Source: Phyto melanocephala (Eukaryota; Arthropoda; Insecta; Diptera; Rhinophoridae). Taken from it: 64,000 nucleotides of DNA. The position numbers and the translations under genes were made by a program. Where the stretch lies: positions 97,443,978-97,507,977 of the forward strand of contig OW799234.1 in assembly GCA_941918925.1 (NCBI GenBank), written 5' to 3'. Each line of letters begins with the position of its first letter. Position 1 is the stretch's first letter. Shown here piece after piece: positions 56,583 to 64,000 of this stretch. The notes below the pieces were generated by a model that made no database searches, was not told the origin of the DNA, and worked only from the letters and a program-made list of their open reading frames with translations.

Positions 56583-57272
56583 ACAAGTAACAGTGCTATA
56601 TTCGGCCGTGCCGAATCTTGTATACCCTTCACAACGTGTAGTCATGCAATAACAATTGTTTTTATCACCATTCATCTCATATAAAATACGTGCATATGTA
56701 TATACTGGTTAGAATAAATGTGGCATCGAATCCCAGCTAAGCCAAAAAAATTTTATTTTATTTTATTTAATATATTATTTATGTTTTATTATTTTTTTTT
56801 TTTAATTTTTGTTATATATTTTTTAAAATTTTTTGAAAATTTTTTTTTTAATTTTTTTTTTTTGGAATTTTTTTTTTTTATTTTTAATATTTTTTTTTTT
56901 ATGTTTTTTACATGTATGTGTGTATGTATGTTGTTGTTGTAATTGTGTAAAAAACGAGGTGGTCGTGGTTTTTTGCTCATATCTCAGAAAGTTATGGGGC
57001 GATTGTGCTGAATTTCCATAGCGATTTATTCCTGGATATTTCCAAGAGATTGATACCATATCTGAGGAACATATAGTTGCTTCTAAAAGTTGATTTCAAC
57101 CAACACACGGACAGGCAAACAGGCGGACAGACGGACAGGGCTTAATCGACTCCTCTATTCATAAGCTTTCAGAAAATATATACTTTATGGGGTCGGGAAT
57201 GAAAGATGTAGAAATTACAAACGGAATGACAAAGCTATATGTATATACCCTTGTGCACCACAGATGAAGGGT
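56583..57272 (-). mobile_element. GTCY element, CAGTGCTATATTC subgroup
   Basis: In reverse: AACAAGTAACAGTGC, GGCCGTGCCGAATC, AT filler, CTCATATCTCAGAAAG, GACGGACAGACGGACAGGG, GACCCCATAAAGTATATA as its inverse, and CACAGATGAAGGGTA. Close to 27829-28440. The T-rich filler yields Phe/Lys-rich frames that are not genes. Confidence 0.82.
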
Positions 57273-58630
57273 AAAAAAAAAGACGAAACTTAAAAACAAA
57301 TCTCTTTTATTTGCCTATTTATTTTTCGAAACTTAATAACAATTAATGCCTTTTATTTTATGAACTTATGTGTGGTATACAACTCTGGTAGATTTATTTT
57401 CACCATAAAGCGCTGACTTTAACATAAGAATGAACTACTTCTACACATCATTTAACATATGATTTATAAATTGAAATCAAAAAATTATTATATAATATAT
57501 ATGAACACGAAGAAAATATCATTTGATAAGAATGAATAATTTTAAAAAAATAAATGCTTTTTCCCTTTTCTATCCCACTCGGCTAATATCGGAATAAATT
57601 TTCAGTATATATTCTTAAACGTTAAAAATTTAATTTAAAATTTGTTTAGCAAGTTTAATAACACTCGTCGGCAAAAAAAAAAAGTGGAGAGCTCGAACCT
57701 TGTTATGTGATTTTATTGAACTTTAGCGTGCTTTGTTTTATCCACAGTGATGTAGGGTACAAAAAAAATTATTATATGTGTGTACATTTGGCTACTGCTG
57801 ATGCAGCTTTAAATATTTGCCACCGTTACACCCATTATATGTACATATAAATAAAATAATAAAAAATCTCAAAAAGCAAAAATATTAAGAATAACACTGT
57901 GCACGAAATTGACACTTTTTTTTCGTGACAAGCTGGGCACCTGGCGTTTTAACATAATTCGGGTACGCTGAATCTAGTGGTGCCCGCAGTTTTTTAAGAT
58001 TGGCTCTGGTTTTCGAGATATACCGTTATTTAGAAAATGGAGGAGGTTGCACAACATATGTTCGCGTAACTCAAAAACGCTGTAGCTTATTGAAAAAATT
58101 TAAAAATCCGAAATTCCGCAATAAAATTTCCTTTAAGAAAAGTAAAATTTCTTTATAATATCCGCAGTCGTTTTAGAAACATAATTTTTTTTGAAATTTC
58201 GAAATTTTTGTTTTTTAAAAATTCATAAAAAATTAAAAAATGCAGCTAGGCTTCTAATTTTTGGCAGACATATAAAAAACAAAGCTGGAAACAAAACGAG
58301 CCATAAATGTTTAAGATCTGTTAGCAACTTTTGATTTTATTCACAAAAGTAGACAAATTTTAATTAATTTAAGAATTTCATTAAACGCAACCCCCCTTAG
58401 GGATTGTGATAAAGGGAAAGTATAATTTGAGAAAATGTTAAGAACAAAAAACATTGGAGGTCGGTCATACATTTTATCCCCTAGGAGTGAATCCTAGGCC
58501 TTAGAAACAAATGATGGGAATAAAAAATAAAGTTGCGCTGGGCACACATTTGGCCCGTGTAGGGGTATCTCAGGCGCTGCAGGTGCAAAATTTAAGGCTT
58601 GGGTTCTACGCGAATAAAAAACAAAGTTCC
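57273..58630. other. No gene recognised; probable old repeat
   Basis: 57900-58260 is somewhat less AT-rich (GACAAGCTGGGCACCTGGCG, CTAGTGGTGCCCGCAG) and looks like part of an interspersed element, but I could not match it within the window. A 79-codon frame at 58511-58750 overlaps the inverted repeat and is not supported. Confidence 0.35.
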
Positions 58631-58965
58631 AAACAAAAGAAGCTACTAGTGATTAAAGTCTGTCTACAACTTTGGATTTTTTCAGAAAAGATGAAATTTT
58701 TTAATTTTTTTAATAACCAAACTTTTCAAACATTTATTTTTGTTAAGTAGTTAAAGTTTTTAATAATTTTTTTAAAAAAAAATTTTAAAAATCTTTTTTA
58801 TTTTTCGAGCTCAAGGTCCGTTAAAAACATTAAAATAATTAATTTAAATAATGCAAAAATAAATGTTTGAAAAGTTTGGTTATTAAAAAAATTAAAAAAT
58901 TTCATCTTTTCTGAAAAAATCCAAAGTTGTAGACAGACTTTAATCACTAATAGCTTCTTTTGTTT
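58631..58965. repeat. Large inverted repeat: 112-bp arms, 111-bp loop
   Basis: 58631-58742 and 58854-58965 are inverse copies with one mismatch seen. Shared phrases include GATTAAAGTCTGTCTACAAC and CAACTTTGGATTTTTTCAG. The transcript could fold into a long hairpin. It lies just upstream of the GTCY element starting at 58983. Origin unknown. Confidence 0.88.
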
Positions 58966-59118
58966 TGTTTGTTTGCTGTTTTTATACCCGCCACCAAAAA
59001 AATGGTGGGGGTATATTCATTTTGTCATTCCGTTTGTAACACATCGAAATATCCATTTTAGACCCCATAAAGTATATATATTCTGAATCGGGGTTTGATT
59101 TGATGACGATCTAGCTAT

Positions 59119-59206
59119 GTCCGTCCGTCTGTCCGTCTGTCCGTCTGTCCGTCTGTCCGTCTGTCCGTCTGTCCGTCTGTCCGTCTGTCCGTCTGTCCGT
59201 CTGTTG
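59119..59206. repeat. GTCC/GTCT microsatellite
   Basis: About 22 GTCY tetramers, mostly alternating GTCCGTCT. It is the expanded form of the short runs seen in all other copies of this element class. Confidence 0.92.
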
Positions 59207-60071
59207 AAAGCACGATAGAGGTCGCACCGAAAAAGCTAGGGGGCTCAAATTTTGCCAGAATCTTTCTTATAGACAAGGTTTGTTTGGTATTGAAAATGGG
59301 CTAAATCGGTATATTAGGAAGAGAGTTATAGCTCGAAAAGCAAGAGTAGGTCGAAAAAACCGTGTCCTTCTAACATCGAATAAAATGGAATTGTGTCCAA
59401 ACAGATAAACGTAGAGTCATGAAACTTCGGATATATATTTCTCGAGTCAAAAGAATATTTCTCCCCAAAAATTGCTTAAATCTATGCATTAGAAAAGGAG
59501 TTATAGGTCAAAATGTACGAAAATTTATACCGCTCAGTGTATATTTGAAATTTAAAACGTAATAAAACTGACAAAACTATATGTACGGTTCTGAAATTTT
59601 GCAAACATGGATTTTTGGTCAAAGTCTTCGTTATAACGGAAAATAAATGTGCCACGCCCACTTTTTTTTTTTAATTTTTATAAAAATATATTAGTCATAT
59701 TCATTAGCATTTATTCATTGCAGATGGCAACATCTGTTGAAGGCGCCACTACATTTTGCAAACACTGAGGATGATGTCTTTGCTAAACATCACGTAGAAC
59801 ACTAGATGACTCTAGTAACATTTTTTTGCACAAACTACAAAGGAATTTTATAGGGGTTTGTGAAAACGAAAATGACCGAAGTTTGTTGACAAAAATTAAC
59901 TAGAGTAATGATTTGTGCCCAACTTTACATATAGTTGTACACACAGTCTTATGAGGTTTAAGATTTAAAAATATTAAAAAAAAATGTGCATCAGTAGATT
60001 TAAAATAAGTATTTGAATATTTAAAATACATATTTTAACAAATTTTTTTTTTATCTATCTATTGTTTTGTA

Positions 60072-60100
60072 AAGGGTGGTTAAATTTTAAGGGCCACAGG
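60072..60100. mobile_element. Solo end of a mariner-like MITE
   Basis: AAAGGGTGGTTAAATTTTAA then GGGCC matches the terminal repeat of the elements at 26422 and 61441. The body is absent; CAGGGTGATTCAAAATAGAC follows, possibly from another element. Confidence 0.55.
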
Positions 60101-61440
60101 GTGATTCAAAATAGACATGCTCAGCATTTTGCTAAAACAGGAAATTTATTAGTAAGATTTTGATTTTTAAAGTTCTATAACATTTTACTTTTAGAAGATT
60201 TTCAAACGAAATAAGTTTTGTATAATTTTAAAATTTGTTAGCCATTAATACATGAAAATAAATTGTTTATAATGTTTAGAAATAATTTTTTTTTATCTTT
60301 AGGTTTAAATTTTTCTAAATTCCGTTTTTTAATACACCATAACTTCTAGAAAACATAAGGTAACAAAAAGAAATTAGCACCATTTAGTAGATAAAACTCT
60401 CCTATATACCCCTATACCCCATCTTATACCCGTTACGATCCGACCGTGATCAGCAGACCAATTTTTGTGACACAAGGTCAAATATTTTTTGCAAAATTTT
60501 AGTAAAAGAGCTAAACAAATTTTTTTGTAATGTGTTTTTTTGAAGTATTTGAGTATTTATATCCGCCACCAAAAAAATGGTATGTATATTCTTAATCGGA
60601 GTTTTATTTGACGACGATCTAGCTATGTCCGACCGTATGTCCGTCTGTTAAAAGCACGATAGAGGTCCCATCGAAAAAGCTAGTGGGCTCAAATTTTGCC
60701 AGAATATGTCTTATACACAAGGTTTGTTTGGAATAGAAAATTGGCTAAATCGGAGTATAAGGAAGAAAGAAAAATTGCCTAAATGCATGTATTAGGAAGG
60801 GAGTTAGAGATCAAAATGTACGAAAATTTATACCGCGCAGTGTATTTTCCAATATGTTAAAAATTTTAAACCTAATAAGAGTGACAAATTTAGATCTACG
60901 ATTCTGAAATTTTGCAGGAATTGCTTTTTGGTCAAAGGCTTTCTTCTGACGGAAAATAAATGTGACACGCCAACCTCCCAAACAACGTTTTCTCTCAAAT
61001 TCTTATAATTTCTCTATAAATCGAATAATAAAGGGCTTTATTGAAATATCTAAGTTGTATTTATTAGCATAAATAACTTCGACACACCTACTATAACGCT
61101 CACTTTCCACGTTATTTACTGTTAATGAAATTTAAATTTATAAAACCGACAAAATTAGAGGTATGATGATAAAATTTGCTACGGAAATCCTTCTAGTCAA
61201 TGTTATTGTTATGCCAGAAAATTTAGGTGACACGCCCACTCTTACGCCCACATCCTATATAATGCTTTATTTCAAATTCATATAATTTCTCAATGAATAA
61301 ATATTTTGGAAGAATTACGGACTATATTGAAATATCTAAGTTGTATTTATTAGCAGAAATTTTATTGACACGCTTACTTTAACGCCCATTTTCACTGAAA
61401 CACTTAATTTACGAAAATATTTTACCAGCATATCCAAGTT

Positions 61441-61925
61441 ATAAAGGGTGGTTAAATTTTAGGGGCCGATGTTGATTTTGAATAAAACACAAATTATTTA
61501 GGAAATTATTATCATTTCTTTTTTAATGATAATATTTGTATGGTTCAATTATGTATGGAACAAAATATCGGCCAAATGGCCCCGCGACCTCAACGGCACA
61601 CCTCGATCCGATAGTCCAAATTTTAAATAACATTGCTGATGCTTAATTGTTTGGCACGATGATGAGTCGAAGTTGACTGTTTTTTTGCCACACTATCGCG
61701 ATAAACAGCAATGCTTCTCATTTAACGAATTTAGAAGGCATTCATAGATGTTCTAACATTTTATACAGACCTGGGGCCGAATTACGGCATTCGATATCGA
61801 TCGAAATTTTACTCGAACGATCGAGTATGCTTTAGGTATATAGATTCTAATAAGAGTTTTCAAATTTCGATCACGTTCGAGTGCCGTAATTCGGCCTCTG
61901 TTTTAAATTTAAAATTTAACCACCC
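61441..61925 (-). mobile_element. Mariner-like MITE, interrupted copy
   Basis: The left end TAAAGGGTGGTTAAATTTTA then GGGGCCGATG, and inner AATTATTATCATTTCTTTTT and TATGGTTCAATTATGTATGG, match 26422-26885. The right end (AAATTTAACCACCCTCTAC) is worn. A palindromic MITE is inserted at 61771-61900. Confidence 0.75.
61771..61900. mobile_element. Short palindromic MITE, best-preserved copy
   Basis: Left CTGGGGCCGAATTACGGCAT, right in reverse CAGAGGCCGAATTACGGCAC, with inner GATCGAAATTTTACTCGAAC pairing with CAAATTTCGATCACGTTCGA. It sits inside the mariner-like MITE at 61441-61925. Confidence 0.8.
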
Positions 61926-62071
61926 TCTACAAAGAAAGAGATGTATATTTTATTATAAAGAGATTATTCCAAGCCATTAACAAAATAATAATTATTGTGC
62001 TTTAAATGTACACAAAATTGGTGGTGGGTATAAAAGATTCGGCACAGCCGAATATAGTGCTCTTACTTGTT

Positions 62072-62999
62072 TCAACTAGCATAATGTAATATATGAATAG
62101 TTTGTTAAACTTTTACTGCTATATGCATAAGAATTATAAAGAGTTTATTATTTTCGATATATGTATGTAGATTTGAGATGGGAACCTTAAATAATTTTGA
62201 TGCATACGGCAGTTAATGTTATAGCATTTACTGTTTATCGCTTGCATGCCTCTACTATGTATTCGGTTAACAATCAGTAGGGATATTTGACAAAAAATTT
62301 TACACATAACAATCAACCATTATGATAAAGATACTGACGAAACTCAAAATGAAAACAAAAACAAAGGCATCAGCTTTTTTAAAATTGTTTGTTGTTTAAA
62401 GCATTTTTGCATTCTTCTTTAATGCTTTTTTATTTAAAAATACACCCATTGTGCAGACATGTATTGTTGATGATTGTATGTCACCAGTATCATTTTTCCT
62501 GACATATTAAAAAAAGTGCAACGCAAATACAACAGAACCCTGAATGTACATTGCATTTGTTATTATGTGCTTTTAATTTTATATTAATATTTTTGTTTTA
62601 ATAAAAGATAAAAATCTATGAACATATGAACATATGAATGTAGGTATATAAAAATAAAAAATGTTTATATGTGTGTACGTATGTTGGAACTTTTTGGCTG
62701 GTCACACCGCTGGGCAGATATTTTTATAATTTTTACATAATCTGACAAGAATAATAGGCCAAATATTTGGTGGCACACCGACCACCCCACAACGCAAAGA
62801 GTTGTAAAATTTCAAAAGATTGTATGAATTTCTTATAAATGAACATAAAAGTGGAAAAACCCCCTAGGATGAAAAACATGTCAATGACCATTCTAAAACT
62901 ATGAGAAAAATATTTGCTGATTTATCTGCTAAGTAGTACATACATTTCGTTGTCCATTATACAACATAATTGTTTTTCTATAAATGTTAATTTTAATTT
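62072..62999. other. No gene recognised
   Basis: AT-rich DNA. TGGCTGGTCACACCGCTGGG at about 62695 begins a less AT-rich stretch with GGTGGCACACCGACCACCCC that may be part of an unmatched repeat. Confidence 0.35.
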
Positions 63000-63365
63000 C
63001 CGTGCCCTATTTTTAGCTTCAAATTTTTTTGCAGCATTTCTGTCTGGAACTTTTTGAACTTTATAAGTATGTTTTCAAGCTTGTAATGGCTTTAACTTTA
63101 ACAAGTCAGTGCATTGTGCTAACCGGGCTGCTTTTCTATCAGAAGTGTTTGATCCTCCTTCCAATATGATTTCAATTTTCTTGTCCTTCCCAATATCATA
63201 TAGACCTTTTTTGCGGAACAAGGTGTCCTATCAATGTAACATGTAAAACAGTTTGAGGGCAGACTTTTAACTCTTTGGTAATTTTTTTTGTAGGCTCAAT
63301 TTGGATTTTTTTTTTGAAATTATTAAATAATTTTAGCACGTATTTCTGTTTCGTCACTCATTTTG
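63000..63365 (-). pseudogene. Possible transposase N-terminus, heavily decayed
   Basis: On the minus strand from 63363: MSDETEIRAKII, stops, then in shifting frames KELKVCPQTV-like sequence (GAGTTAAAAGTCTGCCCTCA) and RKLKSYWKEDQTLLIEKQPG. The layout (short start, helix-turn-helix-like segment) suggests a Tc1/mariner-type DNA-binding region, but the match is weak and the ends are not seen. Confidence 0.35.
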
Positions 63366-63639
63366 ATCAAACTTACAACAAATTGTCATGGTTGTCCTTA
63401 AAAAATAATAAACGACATATTTCTTAAAAACTAGAATACAAAATTGATATATTGCTTCTGAAAAAAGTAAAGAGGCAAAACATGTGTTAAGGTTTTTTCG
63501 ATCTTACATTATTAAATGCAAACGTTTCATGTTGGTCTTTAAAAAATAATTTTTTTTTCCATACAAAGAAAATATATTTATTTGCATATTACAGAACAAC
63601 AATTATTATTCGCTTTAAATTCTGCGATATGAGTTTTTT

Positions 63640-63835
63640 ATGGGCGTAAAATCCATAAGATCAGAGCATTGGATCAAACTTAGCACGAGCTACTTTTGAT
63701 AGCGACTTTACAACTGAAAATGGTACTGATCAGAGAAAGGGGAGTGACATCATCATACGTAAAATCTATCTCCTAATGAATACAATGCAAAAATTTTTTT
63801 TGAGGCCAGCAAAGCGATCCGGGTTCTGCTAATAA
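63640..63835 (-). repeat. CTTCGCCACCCCC-type repeat end, diverged
   Basis: GGCCAGCAAAGCGATCCGGG then TTCTGCTAATAA at 63805-63835 resembles GGCGAAGCGCACCGGGTTAG at 52358. AGCACGAGCTACTTTTGAT upstream resembles TTGTACGAGTAACTTTGAT at 51591. A worn member of the family seen at 41698 and 52388. Confidence 0.5.
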
Positions 63836-64000
63836 CAAACAAAATAACACCAATGATAAAAACAATATGAATACAAGACAAAATACATGTGTAAAATAAA
63901 ATAAAGAAGACATGCAAATAAACATGAAATGATGAATTGACAAAGCTTTTTATTAAATTGTTTTGGTTAATACAGTTCTTTTTGTCAACAATTATTACAA
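63836..64000. other. No gene recognised
   Basis: AT-rich end of the window without visible features. Confidence 0.35.

Larger units (their letters stand above)
58983..62071 (+). mobile_element. GTCY element subfamily 2, composite ~3.1 kb
   Basis: Starts TATACCCGCCACCAAAAAAA and ends GATTCGGCACAGCCGAATAT then TCTTACTTGTT. It has a long GTCC/GTCT array at 59119-59206. A second head with CCGCCACCAAAAAAATGG and CGACGATCTAGCTATGTCCG begins at 60562, so a duplicated or inserted copy is included. Mariner-like pieces lie at 60075 and 61441. No protein is encoded. Confidence 0.78.

Noticed and set aside
56718..57059. Phe-rich and Lys-rich frames on both strands
   Set aside because: They translate the poly-T/poly-A filler of a GTCY element.

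Overview
This is a window of an insect nuclear genome, most likely a higher fly of the blowfly / house fly type. The sequence is strongly AT-rich and has introns with GT..AG ends. It holds a fly-type vav gene and many copies of a dipteran repeat with GTCC/GTCT microsatellites. The species is inferred, not proven. There is no prokaryotic gene organisation and no CRISPR array.

The main gene is vav, on the minus strand from about 21.7 kb down to 1.36 kb. Vav is a tyrosine-kinase-regulated exchange factor for Rho/Rac GTPases. Fourteen coding exons can be read, covering part of the CH domain, the acidic tyrosine region, DH, PH, C1, SH2 and one SH3. All junctions keep phase except one that needs an alternative donor or a missed small exon. 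The N-terminal CH exon was not found and probably lies beyond the window. The last exon has a TGA followed in frame by 47 open codons.

A second gene, on the plus strand (about 11.3-14.0 kb), is nested in the 10.8-kb vav intron. It encodes a Myb/SANT-like putative DNA-binding protein with a basic C-terminal segment and an acidic tail. A strong TATA plus initiator promoter with an ATG-free, 5'UTR-like exon lies on the plus strand at 25.7-25.9 kb. Its coding exons are not visible here.

Most of the rest is layered transposon debris. (1) GTCY-microsatellite elements occur at 5.7-7.7 kb as a near-identical triplicate, and also at 7.75, 16.9, 27.8, 44.4 and 56.6 kb, with a second subfamily at 10.1, 23.0 and 59-62 kb. 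(2) There are hAT elements with target duplications: 9.6-10.9 kb, 32.0-32.7 kb, and 36.4-38.9 kb with another hAT-like element inside it. (3) Tc1/mariner (IS630-type) copies with decayed transposases lie at 19.3, 26.4, 44.5, 56.0 and 61.4 kb. (4) A 5'-truncated LINE reverse transcriptase lies at 47.5-49.3 kb. (5) A tRNA-derived SINE with a clear target-site duplication lies at 46.8-47.0 kb. (6) Several short inverted-repeat elements are present, including a 207-bp one with perfect 24-bp ends and a 9-bp duplication. (7) Interspersed repeats with internal ~121-bp or ~135-bp tandem arrays and an 18-bp AT minisatellite complete the picture.

The two genes probably do not work together; the nesting is positional. 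From 21.7 kb to the right end (about 42 kb) I see no further confident coding exon of a cellular gene.
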